A stretch of 64,000 bases of DNA, from contig NZ_VKAA01000006.1 of assembly GCF_007096635.1 (NCBI RefSeq), positions 1 to 64,000 on the forward strand, read 5' to 3'. Shown in pieces: positions 31,029 through 41,189 of this stretch. Each line of letters begins with the position of its first letter. Position 1 is the first letter of the stretch. Source of the stretch: Mycolicibacterium sp. 018/SC-01/001 (GTDB taxonomy: Bacteria; Actinomycetota; Actinomycetes; Mycobacteriales; Mycobacteriaceae). The notes under the pieces are model-generated. The model was given only the letters and a program-made list of their open reading frames with translations, did not search any database and was not told the DNA's origin. The position numbers were made by a program, and so were the translations under genes.

Positions 31029-31829
31029 GTGGACGTGAAGGCGCGGCGCGACCACATCGAACAGCGGGTGCGGGCCGCCCGGGAGATGACCTATGCCGCG
31101 CTGGCGACCGAATTCGACGTGTCGGAGATGACGATCCGCCGGGACGTGGAAGCCCTCGAGGCGAGCGGTGTGGTGCGCCGGGTCGTCGGAGGAGCGATCG
31201 CGCTGCAGGGCAAGGACACCGAGCCGTCGTTCGCGACGCGGATGGCCGACGCCGCCCAGGAGAAGATCCACATCGCCGACGTCGTGGCCGACCTCATCGG
31301 CATGAACGAGACGGTGATCCTCGATTCCGGCAGCACCGCGCTGGCTGTGGCGAACTCGCTGCGCGGCCGCGGGCTGGGCCTGACGGTCGTGACGCCGAGC
31401 GTTCTGGCCGCACTGGCCCTGGTCGAGGAACCGGACACCACGGTCGTGTTGACGGGCGGCGAATTGCGTTCCGGCGAACTGAGTTTGATCGGATCCGCGG
31501 CCGAGGACACGCTGGCCAACTACAACTGCGACACCTATGTGATGGGCGTGGCCGGCATCGACGGCGAGCGGGGGATCTCCGACTATCACCAGGCCGAGAG
31601 CCGGGTCAAGAGGGCGGCCAGCCGGCGCGCCGACCGGGTGATCGTCGCGGCCGACAAATCCAAGCTGGGTCGCGTCACGTTCGTCAGCATCGCCGCGTTG
31701 TCCAGCGTTGCGGTCATCGTCAGCGACGGCCCGCCGGACCACCCCGCCCTGGTGGCCGCCCGCGATGCGGGCGTCGAGGTGATCTGCGTGAGCGCGGCGC
31801 ACGACGCGTCGGCCGCGGGAGCCCCGTGA
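31029..31829 (+). CDS. DeoR-family transcriptional regulator
   Basis: A 266-residue sugar-metabolism repressor. The N-terminal winged helix (residues ~6-60) contains TYAALATEFDVSEMTIRRDVEALEASG, and the C-terminal DeoR sensor domain includes LDSGSTALAVA (phosphosugar-binding loop) and DKSKLGRVTFVSIA. DeoR proteins usually respond to a phosphorylated sugar or polyol made by the kinase of the same operon. The start is GTG 31029, and the stop overlaps the kinase gene by four bases (GTGA). Confidence 0.92.
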   Translation: MDVKARRDHIEQRVRAAREMTYAALATEFDVSEMTIRRDVEALEASGVVRRVVGGAIALQGKDTEPSFATRMADAAQEKIHIADVVADLIGMNETVILDSGSTALAVANSLRGRGLGLTVVTPSVLAALALVEEPDTTVVLTGGELRSGELSLIGSAAEDTLANYNCDTYVMGVAGIDGERGISDYHQAESRVKRAASRRADRVIVAADKSKLGRVTFVSIAALSSVAVIVSDGPPDHPALVAARDAGVEVICVSAAHDASAAGAP

Positions 31830-33307
31830 CCCGCTACACCGTCGGCATCGACATCGGCACCACCGGAACCAAGACGGTGCTGCTGGACACCGAGCGCGGC
31901 ATCGTCGCGACCGCCACGCGCGAGACCGCACTGCACTCCCCCGCCCCCGGCTGCGCCGAGGCCGATACCGGGCAGTGGTACCGCAACGTGGTCGAATCGG
32001 TGCGCGAAGTGCTGCAGGCCGCAGACGTCCCGGCCGAGCAGGTCGGCGCCCTGGCGACCTCCGGCATGGTGCCCGCGGTCGTTCCGGTCGACGACACCGG
32101 CCGCCCGCTGCGCCGGGCCATCCTGCAGAACGACGCCCGCGCCCACCGCGAGGTGACCGACCTCGCGACCGCGCTCGCCGACGTCGACCTGGTTGAGCTC
32201 ACCGGTTCCGCTCTGACCCAGCAGTCCGTGGCGCCGACGACAGTGTGGCTGCGCGAGCACGAACCCGAGATCCACGCGCGCACCGCGCACTGGGTCGGCT
32301 CCTACGACTGGGTACTCACAGCGCTCGGCGCGCCCGCACACGTCGAAGAGAACTGGGCAATCGAATCCGGCCTGTTCACGCTGACCGGCGAGCATGCCGA
32401 GATGGTGCTCTCCGCAGCCAAACTCGACCCCGCGACTTTGCCCCCGGTGCGGCGACCCGGTACGCAGGTCGGCGAACTCAGCTCGGCCGCCGCCGAGGCC
32501 ACCGGGCTGCGGACGGGCACGCCACTGGTGGTCGGCGGTGCCGATCATGTGCTGTCGGCGTTCGCGGCGGGCGTCAACGGCCCGGGCGACGCGTTGGTGA
32601 AACTCGGTGGTGCGGGCGACATCCTGGTCGCCAGCGACACACCCGTCGTCGACGAGCGCCTCTATCTCGACGCGCACCCGGTCCCCGGACACTGGCTGCC
32701 CAACGGCTGCATGGCCACCAGCGGCAGCCTGATCCGCTGGTTCCAGGCACTGGTCGGCGGCACCGCCTTGACCGATCTCGACGACGAGGCGGCACGCCGA
32801 GAACCCTCCCAAGTCCTATGCCTGCCGTACTTTCTCGGCGAGAAGAGCCCTCTGCACGATCCCGATCTGCGCGGGGTGTTCGCCGGCATGCACCTCGGGC
32901 ACGGTCGCGCCGACATGTACCGCGCTGTGCTGGAGGCCATCGCCTTCGGGTTCCGCCATCACGTCGAGGTCTTCGCCGAGATCGGAATCCCGCTGCGCCG
33001 CGTGATGATCACCAACGGCGGGTCGAAATCCACGCTGTGGAAGCAGATCCACGCCGATGTCCTCGGCATGGCGATGAATCCGGTGCGCGGACACCCCGGA
33101 GCATCGCTGGGTGCTGCGGTGATCGCGGCCATCGGCGTCGGCGCCCTCGACGGCTGGTCCGATGCCGCCCGGTTCATCACGCTCGACGAACCCTACGTTC
33201 CCGATTCCGCGCGCAGTGAGCGCTACGACGCCGCCTACACCACTTGGCGCGACCTCGGCGCCGCGGTCACCCCGATTTCGCACGCACTGGCACGCACCAC
33301 CCGATGA
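31826..33307 (+). CDS. FGGY-family carbohydrate kinase
   Basis: A 493-residue two-lobed kinase of the xylulokinase/glycerol-kinase superfamily. The N-terminal phosphate loop GIDIGTTGTKTVLLD, the catalytic-base region VVGGADHVLSAFAAG and the adenosine-binding MITNGGSKSTLWKQIHADVLG are intact. It likely phosphorylates the sugar or polyol brought in by the ABC transporter downstream. Substrate class cannot be told from the sequence; xylulose-like ketoses or polyols are the best guess. GTG 31826 overlaps the DeoR stop. Confidence 0.92.
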   Translation: MTRYTVGIDIGTTGTKTVLLDTERGIVATATRETALHSPAPGCAEADTGQWYRNVVESVREVLQAADVPAEQVGALATSGMVPAVVPVDDTGRPLRRAILQNDARAHREVTDLATALADVDLVELTGSALTQQSVAPTTVWLREHEPEIHARTAHWVGSYDWVLTALGAPAHVEENWAIESGLFTLTGEHAEMVLSAAKLDPATLPPVRRPGTQVGELSSAAAEATGLRTGTPLVVGGADHVLSAFAAGVNGPGDALVKLGGAGDILVASDTPVVDERLYLDAHPVPGHWLPNGCMATSGSLIRWFQALVGGTALTDLDDEAARREPSQVLCLPYFLGEKSPLHDPDLRGVFAGMHLGHGRADMYRAVLEAIAFGFRHHVEVFAEIGIPLRRVMITNGGSKSTLWKQIHADVLGMAMNPVRGHPGASLGAAVIAAIGVGALDGWSDAARFITLDEPYVPDSARSERYDAAYTTWRDLGAAVTPISHALARTTR

Positions 33308-33321
33308 AAGGAGCACTACAC

Positions 33322-34647
33322 ATGAGAATCACGCAATGTCCACCTTCCCGGCGGCGGGGCAGGCTCATTCGCTCCGCCGCCGTCGCCCTGTTCGCCGTTC
33401 TCGCCCTGGTGCTGTCGGCGTGCGCGGGTAGCGGAGGCCCCGAACAGTCGCAGGCCACCGGTACCGGCGAGGTGGCCAAGGACACGTCCGGCACCGTGCG
33501 CATCCTGATGGAGAACGTGCCCGACACCGACATCGTCAAATCGATGGTGGCCGACTTCAACAAGAGCTTCCCCGACATCAAGGTCGACATCGAGTCGCTG
33601 ACGTATGACCAGATGCGCGACAAGCTGGTGTCCTCGTTCCAGTCGTCGGCACCGAACTACGACCTGATCGTCGTCGACAACCCGTGGATGGTCGACTTCG
33701 CCAACGCGAAGTTCCTGCAGCCGCTCGACGCACGCATCGACAGCACACCCGATTACGACGCGGGAGATTTCTTCAAGCCGTTGACCGACATCACCACCGT
33801 AGACGGAGTGCGCTACGGCGTGCCGTTCTACAACTACGCGCTCGGATACCTGTACAACGCCGACGATCTCGCGGCCGCCAACCAGCAGGTGCCCACCGAC
33901 CTCGATCAGCTGGTGAGTGTCAGCAAGGCACTCAAGACCCCGGAGCGCGCCGGCATCGCGATGCAGCCGCAGCGCGGCTACAAGATCTTCGAGGAGTGGG
34001 GCAACTGGCTCTTCGCCGCGGGCGGCTCCATCTACGGCTCCGACGGCAAGGTCAGCCTCAACACCCCCGAGGCCAAGCGCGCGCTCGAGGCCTACATCGA
34101 CACGTACAAGACCGCGGCGCCGGCGAACAGCCTGAACTGGAGCATGGACGAAGCGCAGCGCTCGGTGTCGGCCAATCAGTCGGCGTCGATGATCAACTAC
34201 AACTGGCAGCTGCCCGCGATCAACGACCCCGGCTCCGGGCCGGCCGCCGGCAAGGTCAAGCTGGCCCCCATCCCCGGCGGCAAGCAGGTCCTCGGTTCGT
34301 GGAGCTGGGCGATCCCGGCCAACTCGGCGAGCTCCGACGCGGCATGGGCGTTCGCCTCGTGGATCACCGCCAAGCCCAACGACGTCACCCGCGTCGAGAA
34401 CGGCGGTGCCGCGATCCGCAAGAGCACACTCGCCGATCCGGCTGTGCTGCAGGGCAAGTACGGTGCGGACTACTACAAGACCGTCGAGCAGCTGCTCGCC
34501 AACTCGGCACCGCTGAGCCAGGGGCCCAGCGGTGAGGAGATGATCCAGGCGGTGGGCACCGAACTCAACGAGGCCGTCGCAGGCACCAAGAGCGTCGACG
34601 ACGCGCTGGCCGCCGCACAAGCCGCCGCCGAGAAGATCCAGGGCTGA
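33322..34647 (+). CDS. ABC transporter sugar-binding lipoprotein
   Basis: A 441-residue extracellular binding protein. A basic n-region (SRRRGRLIR) and a hydrophobic stretch lead to the lipobox LSAC, so it should be lipidated at the cysteine near residue 34. The mature part has the cluster-D type 1 layout, with FNKSFPDIKVDIESLTYDQMRDKL and a hinge near SWSWAIPANS. ATG 33322 is set by AAAGGAG seven bases upstream; an in-frame ATG at 33304 is less likely. It is followed by two permeases and an ATPase. Confidence 0.93.
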   Translation: MRITQCPPSRRRGRLIRSAAVALFAVLALVLSACAGSGGPEQSQATGTGEVAKDTSGTVRILMENVPDTDIVKSMVADFNKSFPDIKVDIESLTYDQMRDKLVSSFQSSAPNYDLIVVDNPWMVDFANAKFLQPLDARIDSTPDYDAGDFFKPLTDITTVDGVRYGVPFYNYALGYLYNADDLAAANQQVPTDLDQLVSVSKALKTPERAGIAMQPQRGYKIFEEWGNWLFAAGGSIYGSDGKVSLNTPEAKRALEAYIDTYKTAAPANSLNWSMDEAQRSVSANQSASMINYNWQLPAINDPGSGPAAGKVKLAPIPGGKQVLGSWSWAIPANSASSDAAWAFASWITAKPNDVTRVENGGAAIRKSTLADPAVLQGKYGADYYKTVEQLLANSAPLSQGPSGEEMIQAVGTELNEAVAGTKSVDDALAAAQAAAEKIQG

Positions 34648-34701
34648 CCCGGCCCGAGAAAGCGGACGCCGACCACCCCACGAAAGGAGCGCAGACCTGC
34701 C

Positions 34702-35574
34702 ATGTTTTCCTCCCTGAGGTTTGAGCAGGGCATGGTCACCCCCCTCGTCGCCCTTTTCGTCGGGGTGGTCGGTTTCCCCCTCGGCTACGCCGCGTATCTG
34801 TCGGTCACCGACTACAAGCTCACCGACCGCGGCGCGCCCGGCATCGTCGGCGCCGACAACTACGCAGCCACGTTCGGCGATGCCGCCTTCTGGCACTCGT
34901 TCGGCACCACCGCCCTGTTCGTCGCAGTCGCTGTGGGCTTGGAACTGATCCTCGGCCTCGCGATCGCGCTGTCTCTCCAGAAGCAGCGCTGGGCGAAGGA
35001 TCTGACGCGCTCGATGCTGCTGGCCCCGATGTTCATCACCCCCATCGCGGTGGGGCTGACGTTCCGATTCCTGCTCAACGACCAACTCGGTGCGATCCCC
35101 GAACTGCTGCGCGCACTGGGTGTCTCGTACGACTTCTTCGGGCCGGGGCGGGCGCTGTTCACGATCGCGTTCATCGACGTCTGGCAGTGGACGCCGTTCA
35201 TGGTGCTGCTGCTGTTGGCCGGTCTGGAATCCATTCCGCGGGAGCCGATGGACGCCGCGCGGGTCGACGGCGCGAGTGCGTTCTACGTGCTGCGCCGGGT
35301 CACCCTGCCACTGCTCGCGCCTGTGCTCGTGGTGGCGATCCTGCTGCGCTGCCTGGATGCGATGAAAGTGTTCGAGTACGTGTTCGCGACCACGCGCGGC
35401 GGGCCGGGCACCGAAACCGAGACGCTGCAGTACTTCATCTACCAGACCGGCATCCAGTTCTTCCGGCTCGGCTCCGCGTCGTCGATGGCGTTCGTCGTGC
35501 TGGTGGTGGTGCTGGCCGTGATCGTGGTGGCGTTCCGCCGCATGGACCGCGCCCGGGAGAGGACGCAGACGTGA
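34702..35574 (+). CDS. ABC sugar transporter permease 1 (MalF/UgpA type)
   Basis: A 290-residue inner-membrane protein with six predicted helices. The EAA loop reads EPMDAARVDGASAFYVLRRVTLPLLAPV. The N-terminus is short, unlike MalF. AAAGGAG lies upstream of ATG 34702. The stop overlaps the second permease by four bases (GTGA), fixing that gene's start. Confidence 0.93.
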   Translation: MFSSLRFEQGMVTPLVALFVGVVGFPLGYAAYLSVTDYKLTDRGAPGIVGADNYAATFGDAAFWHSFGTTALFVAVAVGLELILGLAIALSLQKQRWAKDLTRSMLLAPMFITPIAVGLTFRFLLNDQLGAIPELLRALGVSYDFFGPGRALFTIAFIDVWQWTPFMVLLLLAGLESIPREPMDAARVDGASAFYVLRRVTLPLLAPVLVVAILLRCLDAMKVFEYVFATTRGGPGTETETLQYFIYQTGIQFFRLGSASSMAFVVLVVVLAVIVVAFRRMDRARERTQT

Positions 35575-36389
35575 CGAGACGTTTCTCCGTTCTCGGGGTC
35601 CTGCGGGTCGCGCTGCTGTGGGCAGCCGGTGTCAGCGTTGCGTTCCCGCTGCTGTGGATCGCGCTGGCCAGTGTGAAAACCCCTGCGCAGCTCGATGATC
35701 CGTTTCTGGTGAACTTCACCCCGACGTTGGCCAGCTGGCGCAACGTGCTGGCCTCGGACATCCTCGGTGCGGCCGGACGCAGCGCACTCGTCGCTCTGGT
35801 GACGGTCGGCATCAGTGTCGTCGTCGGCAGCATGGGCGCCTACGCGATCGCGCGATTCCGCGCCGGCGGCACCCTGACCCGGTTCGGCATGCTCGCCGCC
35901 CAGGTGCTGCCGCCCGCGGTACTGGTCTTCCCGTTCCTGACGATGGCCTACGCGCTGCGGCTGACCGACACGCTGGTGCCGGTGATCTTCGCGCACCTGA
36001 GTTTCGTTCTGCCCGTGGTGACCTGGTTTCTCATCGGGTTCTTCGAGGCCGTGCCCCGGTCACTGGAGGAGCAGGCACAGGTCGACGGCTTCACCCGCTT
36101 CGCCGCATTCCGGTTGGTGGTACTCCCCCAGGTGCTGCCCGGAATCGGCGCCTCGGCGATCTTCGGGTTCACGCTGTCGTGGAACGACCTGTTCTACGGC
36201 CTGATCCTGGCGCCGGGCAAGGCGGCGATCCTGCCGGTGGCGATCGCCGGTTTCAACACGTTCCGCGGAGTTCAGATCGGCTCGATGAGCGCGGCGATCC
36301 TGATCGCGGTCATCCCCGTCGTCGTCGCGAGCTTCTTCATCCAGCGCAGGTTGGTGCAGGGCATCAGCGGCGGCGCGGTGAAGTTCTAG
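35571..36389 (+). CDS. ABC sugar transporter permease 2 (MalG/UgpE type)
   Basis: A 272-residue inner-membrane protein with six predicted helices and the EAA loop EEQAQVDGFTRFAAFRLVVLPQVLPGI. It pairs with permease 1 to form the channel. GTG 35571 gives the typical short N-terminus (VTRRFSVLGVLRVALLW). Confidence 0.93.
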   Translation: MTRRFSVLGVLRVALLWAAGVSVAFPLLWIALASVKTPAQLDDPFLVNFTPTLASWRNVLASDILGAAGRSALVALVTVGISVVVGSMGAYAIARFRAGGTLTRFGMLAAQVLPPAVLVFPFLTMAYALRLTDTLVPVIFAHLSFVLPVVTWFLIGFFEAVPRSLEEQAQVDGFTRFAAFRLVVLPQVLPGIGASAIFGFTLSWNDLFYGLILAPGKAAILPVAIAGFNTFRGVQIGSMSAAILIAVIPVVVASFFIQRRLVQGISGGAVKF

Positions 36390-36399
36390 GAAGGCAGTC

Positions 36400-37455
<1,056 letters not shown>

Positions 37456-37479
37456 CACACGAGAGGAACACAACCCCTG

Positions 37480-38250
37480 ATGAGCAGAACCGTCGTGGTG
37501 ACCGGTGCCGGTTCGGGTATCGGCCGCGCGATCGCCCGTGAACTGGCGCACCGGGATTGGCGCGTGGTCGTCAGCGATCTCGATGCCGATGCCGCCGCCG
37601 ACGTGGCGAGCACGCTGCCCAACGCCGGCGCGGGACACGAGGCCGCCGCGCTCGACGTCACCGACGCAGCGGCCGCGGCAGCGCTGGCCGCCGATGTGGC
37701 CGAGCGCCTCGGGCTGCAGGCCTGGGTGAGCAACGCCGGCATCTCGTTCATGCACCGCTTCCTCGATGCCCGCGTGGAGCGCTACGAGCAGACGATGGCG
37801 GTCAACCTCAAGGGGGTGTTCGTCTGCGGTCAGGCCGCGGCGCGGGAGATGGTGCGCACCGGTGTGCCCGGGGCGATCGTCAACACCGCCTCCATGGCGG
37901 GTAAGCAGGGCCGCGTGCCCTACCTGTCGGACTACGTCGCGTCGAAATTCGGCGTCGTCGGCCTCACCCAGGCGATGGCATTCGAGCTCGGCGAGCACGG
38001 CATCACCGTCAACTGTGTGTGCCCCGGCTACGTCGAAACACCCATGCAGTCACGGGAATTGGAGTGGGAGGCGCAATTGCGCGGCACCACCCCCGACGGC
38101 GTGCGCGACATGATGGTCACCGACACCCCGCTGGGCAGACTCGAGCAACCGGAGGACGTCGCGCGAGCGGTCGCGTTCCTGCTCTCCGACGACGCCCGGT
38201 TCATCACCGGGGAGGCGCTGGCCGTCAACGGCGGCGCCTACATGGACTGA
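37480..38250 (+). CDS. Short-chain dehydrogenase/reductase
   Basis: A 256-residue classical SDR. The cofactor motif is TGAGSGIG, the NAG motif is in SNAGISFMH, and the catalytic residues are Ser in TASMAGK and Tyr/Lys in YVASK. The C-terminal GEALAVNGGAYMD is typical. Asp after the second strand (SDLDAD) points to NAD over NADP. In this operon it probably oxidises the imported polyol or sugar. Confidence 0.93.
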   Translation: MSRTVVVTGAGSGIGRAIARELAHRDWRVVVSDLDADAAADVASTLPNAGAGHEAAALDVTDAAAAAALAADVAERLGLQAWVSNAGISFMHRFLDARVERYEQTMAVNLKGVFVCGQAAAREMVRTGVPGAIVNTASMAGKQGRVPYLSDYVASKFGVVGLTQAMAFELGEHGITVNCVCPGYVETPMQSRELEWEAQLRGTTPDGVRDMMVTDTPLGRLEQPEDVARAVAFLLSDDARFITGEALAVNGGAYMD

Positions 38251-38291
38251 AGACCCACCTCCCCACGCTGTTCAACAGAAAGGCACTTCAC

Positions 38292-39113
38292 GTGACCACC
38301 ACCTGGCTCGACGAGGTCTTCGGCGTCACCAAGCCCGTCATCGCCATGCTGCACCTGTCCGCGCTGCCCGGGGATCCCGGCTACGACTCGGCCGGCGGTA
38401 TCGCCGCGGTTCTCGAGCGAGCCCGCACCGAGCTCGACGCGCTGCAGGGCGGCGGCGTGGACGGGATCATGATCAGCAATGAATTCAGCCTGCCCTACCT
38501 GACCAAGACGGAGCCGATCACCGCGATCACGATGGCGCGCATCATCGGCGAGCTCCTGCCCGACATCACCGTGCCGTACGGCGTCAACGTGCTGTGGGAC
38601 GGCCGCGCATCGATCGATCTCGCGGTGGCCACCGGGGCGTCGTTCGTCCGCGAGATCTTCACCGGCGTGTACGCCAGCGATTTCGGCCTGTGGGACACCA
38701 ACGTCGGCGAGGTGGCCCGCCACCGAGCCCGCGTCGGCGGAGCCGGCGTCAAGCTGCTGTTCAACATCGTCCCGGAATCGGCGCAGTACCTCGCGGACCG
38801 GGATCTGGCCGCGATCACCCGCACCACGGTGTTCGCCACCCTGCCCGACGCGATCTGCGTCTCGGGCGCCACCGCCGGCTCCCCCACCGACACCGAGGCG
38901 CTCAAGGTGGTCAAGGACGCCGCCGGTGCCGTGCCGGTGTTCGTCAACACCGGCGTGCGGGCCGCCAACGTCGCCAGCCAACTCGCCATCGCCGACGGCG
39001 CAGTGGTGGGCACCTATTTCAAGAAGGACGGGGTCTTCGAGAACCCGGCCGAGAAGTCGCGCGTGGAGGAACTCATGGCCGCGGCCAGGGAATTCCGGCA
39101 GGGCCTGGCATGA
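38292..39113 (+). CDS. BtpA/SgcQ-family TIM-barrel protein
   Basis: A 273-residue protein whose beginning (KPVIAMLHLSALPGDPGY) and internal patches match the BtpA family. Those patches are DGIMISNEFSLPY, GVNVLWDGRASIDLA, FVREIFTGVYASDFG and FVNTGVRAANVASQLAIADGAVVGTYFK. The family is named for a photosystem I biogenesis protein, and members such as SgcQ occur in sugar operons. The reaction here is unknown, but the fold suits an aldolase, isomerase or phosphohydrolase step. GTG 38292 has AAAGG upstream. The stop overlaps the cupin gene by four bases. Confidence 0.85.
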   Translation: MTTTWLDEVFGVTKPVIAMLHLSALPGDPGYDSAGGIAAVLERARTELDALQGGGVDGIMISNEFSLPYLTKTEPITAITMARIIGELLPDITVPYGVNVLWDGRASIDLAVATGASFVREIFTGVYASDFGLWDTNVGEVARHRARVGGAGVKLLFNIVPESAQYLADRDLAAITRTTVFATLPDAICVSGATAGSPTDTEALKVVKDAAGAVPVFVNTGVRAANVASQLAIADGAVVGTYFKKDGVFENPAEKSRVEELMAAAREFRQGLA

Positions 39114-39454
39114 CCGCGCTGCCTCCGAACAGTGCGCTGCGCGCGGCGCGGGTCCCCGTGGAGTTGACCGAGGTGCCCGCCGATCAGAGCGTGGCAGGGC
39201 ACCCGCAGACGGGCAGCGTCGAACTCGGCACGCTGGGGGCGGTCGAGGTCGGCATCTGGGAGATGACCGAGGGCATCATGACCGACGTCGAGAGCGACGA
39301 GATCTTCGTCGTGCTGTGCGGCCGCGCCACGGTCGAGTTCGCCGACGGGGCAGAGACGTTGACGCTCGCCGCGGGGGACGTCGTGCGGCTGGCGGCGGGT
39401 GCACGGACCACCTGGACCGTGACCGAGCGATTGCGCAAGGTCTACCTCACCTGA
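39110..39454 (+). CDS. Small cupin protein (EutQ/DUF861-like)
   Basis: A 114-residue single-domain cupin. Motif 1 resembles VESDEIFVVLCGRATVEF (the usual His pair is degenerate, with Glu retained), and motif 2 is AGDVVRLAAGARTTWTV. Such proteins often close sugar operons as isomerases or mutarotase-like helpers, but no activity can be assigned. It is the last gene of the DeoR operon, and its stop overlaps the convergent HxlR gene by eight bases. Confidence 0.8.
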   Translation: MTALPPNSALRAARVPVELTEVPADQSVAGHPQTGSVELGTLGAVEVGIWEMTEGIMTDVESDEIFVVLCGRATVEFADGAETLTLAAGDVVRLAAGARTTWTVTERLRKVYLT

Positions 39455-39917
39455 GCGCGACACCCAGCTCCTCGGGGGGCACGACATGCCCCTTGTCGCA
39501 GACGATCTCGACCCCGGCCTGCGCTCCGCACCCCAGGTGTCGCAGGCGCAGCGCCGAGTCGCCGAGGTGCTTGCGGCCCCATTCGAACATCGCCATCACC
39601 ACGGGGATGAGCTCGGTTCCGGCGTCGGTGAGCACGTATTCGTCGCGCACCCGCTGCCCCGGTTCCCGGTAGGGCCGTTTCTCCAACAGACCGGCTTCGA
39701 CAAGTTCGGAGAGCCGCGCGGACGTCGCGGCCTTGGTGATGCCGACCCGCCGGGCGAAGTCGTCGAACCGGGTGGTGCCGTAGAACGCCTCGCGCATGAT
39801 CAGCATCGCCGACTTGGTGCCGACGAGTGCCATCGTCTTCTCGATCGGGCATTTGCCGATGGCCGACCACGAGTCGCGGTCGGCCAGCGGCCCCTGCAGC
39901 ACTGTCATGCAGATCAC
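39447..39917 (-). CDS. HxlR-family transcriptional regulator
   Basis: A 156-residue winged-helix regulator. The family signature starts at CPIEKTMALVGTKSAMLIMREAFYGTTRFDDF, followed by ITKAATSARLSELVEAGLLEKRPY and RDEYVLTDAG. Two later cysteines (GCGAQAGVEIVCDKG) could sense redox or electrophiles. It starts at ATG 39917 or ATG 39908. It is divergent from the thiolase, and three related half-sites in the gap suggest it controls that gene. Confidence 0.9.
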   Translation of the reverse strand: MICMTVLQGPLADRDSWSAIGKCPIEKTMALVGTKSAMLIMREAFYGTTRFDDFARRVGITKAATSARLSELVEAGLLEKRPYREPGQRVRDEYVLTDAGTELIPVVMAMFEWGRKHLGDSALRLRHLGCGAQAGVEIVCDKGHVVPPEELGVALR

Positions 39918-39942
39918 TCCCCTGCTGGGTTGTTGTCGGTGA

Positions 39943-39981
39943 ACTCAGGTGTTAGATCTGAGTATAGAGAGAAGTACTCAG
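39943..39981. promoter_or_regulatory. ACTCAG/CTGAGT inverted repeats, candidate HxlR operator
   Basis: ACTCAG (39943-39948), CTGAGTA (39958-39964) and TACTCAG (39975-39981) alternate in direction in the 86-base gap between HxlR and the thiolase. The last two form a perfect 7-base inverted repeat with a 10-base spacer. Dimeric repressors could bind either pair. Confidence 0.55.
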
Positions 39982-40003
39982 AGTCGAGTCTCCAGGAGGA
40001 CCC

Positions 40004-41188
40004 ATGGCCGAATACTCAGACCGCGACGCCGTCATCGTCGGCGCGGTACGCACCCCTGTCGGCAAGGGTAAGGCCACCGGCGCGCTGCACGATGTGCTGC
40101 CCGCCGATCTGCTCGCTCACAGCCTGCGCGAGCTCGTCACCCGCACCGGAGTGGACCCCGTCGAGGTCGACGACGTCATTGCCGGCGCGGTCACCCAGGC
40201 CGGCGACCAGGCGCTCAACATCGCGCGAAACGCCGTGCTGGGCGCGGGCTTCCCCGAGTCGGTTCCGGGCACCACGGTCGACCGCCAGTGCGGCAGCAGC
40301 CAGCAGGCGATCAGCTTCGCCGCCCAGGGTGTCCTCGCCGGTGCCTACGACATCGTGATCGCCGCCGGCGTCGAGTCGATGAGCCGGGTGCCGATGGGCG
40401 CGGCCCTTGTGCCGGGTAGCAGCCCGTTCGGCGACGGCATGGCGCAGCGTTATCCGGACGGCCTGGTGGCCCAGGGCATCAGCGCCGAGCTGATCGCCGC
40501 GAAGTGGAATCTGTCCCGCACCGAACTCGACGAATTCTCTGCAGACAGTCACCAAAAGGCGGCCCGTGCCGCCAAAGACGGCCTGTTCGACGCCGAACTC
40601 GCACCGATCGCGGGCCTGACCCACGACGAGATCATCCGGCCCGACACGACGGTCGAGACGCTGGCCGGATTGCGGCCCGCGTTCTACAACGAAGCGATCG
40701 GGGCGCGGTTCCCGCAGATCGACTGGCGGATCACGCCCGGCAACAGCTCACCGCTGTCCGATGGCAGCGCCGCCGTGATGATCACCAGCGGAGCCGCGGC
40801 ACGCCGGCTCGGACTGACCCCGTTGGCCCGGATCCACACCACCGTCGCGGTCGGCTCCGATCCGCTGTACATGCTGACCGGCGTGATCCCCGCGACCGAA
40901 AAGGTGCTGGCCCGCTCGGGTCTGTCACTCGCCGACATCGACCTGTTCGAGGTCAACGAGGCGTTCGCCCCGGTCGTGCTGGCGTGGGCCCGCGACACCG
41001 GCGCCGATCTGGCTCGGACGAACGTCAACGGCGGCGCCATCGCCATCGGGCATCCGCTGGGAGCCAGCGGTGCGCGCATCATGACGACCCTGGTCAACGC
41101 CCTGCAGCAGCGCGGCGGCCGCTACGCCCTGCAGACGATGTGCGAGGGCGGCGGGATGGCCAACGCGACGATCATCGAGCGGCTCTGA
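40004..41188 (+). CDS. Acetyl-CoA acyltransferase (thiolase, FadA/AtoB type)
   Basis: A 394-residue thiolase that cleaves 3-ketoacyl-CoA or condenses two acyl-CoAs. The acylated Cys is C96 in DRQCGSSQQA, the active-site His lies in NGGAIAIGHPLGASGAR, and the second Cys in MCEGGGMANA. Chain length preference cannot be read. ATG 40004 has a strong AGGAGG. The gene is alone with a DUF302 gene one base downstream, and is probably regulated by the divergent HxlR protein. Confidence 0.95.
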   Translation: MAEYSDRDAVIVGAVRTPVGKGKATGALHDVLPADLLAHSLRELVTRTGVDPVEVDDVIAGAVTQAGDQALNIARNAVLGAGFPESVPGTTVDRQCGSSQQAISFAAQGVLAGAYDIVIAAGVESMSRVPMGAALVPGSSPFGDGMAQRYPDGLVAQGISAELIAAKWNLSRTELDEFSADSHQKAARAAKDGLFDAELAPIAGLTHDEIIRPDTTVETLAGLRPAFYNEAIGARFPQIDWRITPGNSSPLSDGSAAVMITSGAAARRLGLTPLARIHTTVAVGSDPLYMLTGVIPATEKVLARSGLSLADIDLFEVNEAFAPVVLAWARDTGADLARTNVNGGAIAIGHPLGASGARIMTTLVNALQQRGGRYALQTMCEGGGMANATIIERL

Positions 41189-41189
41189 C

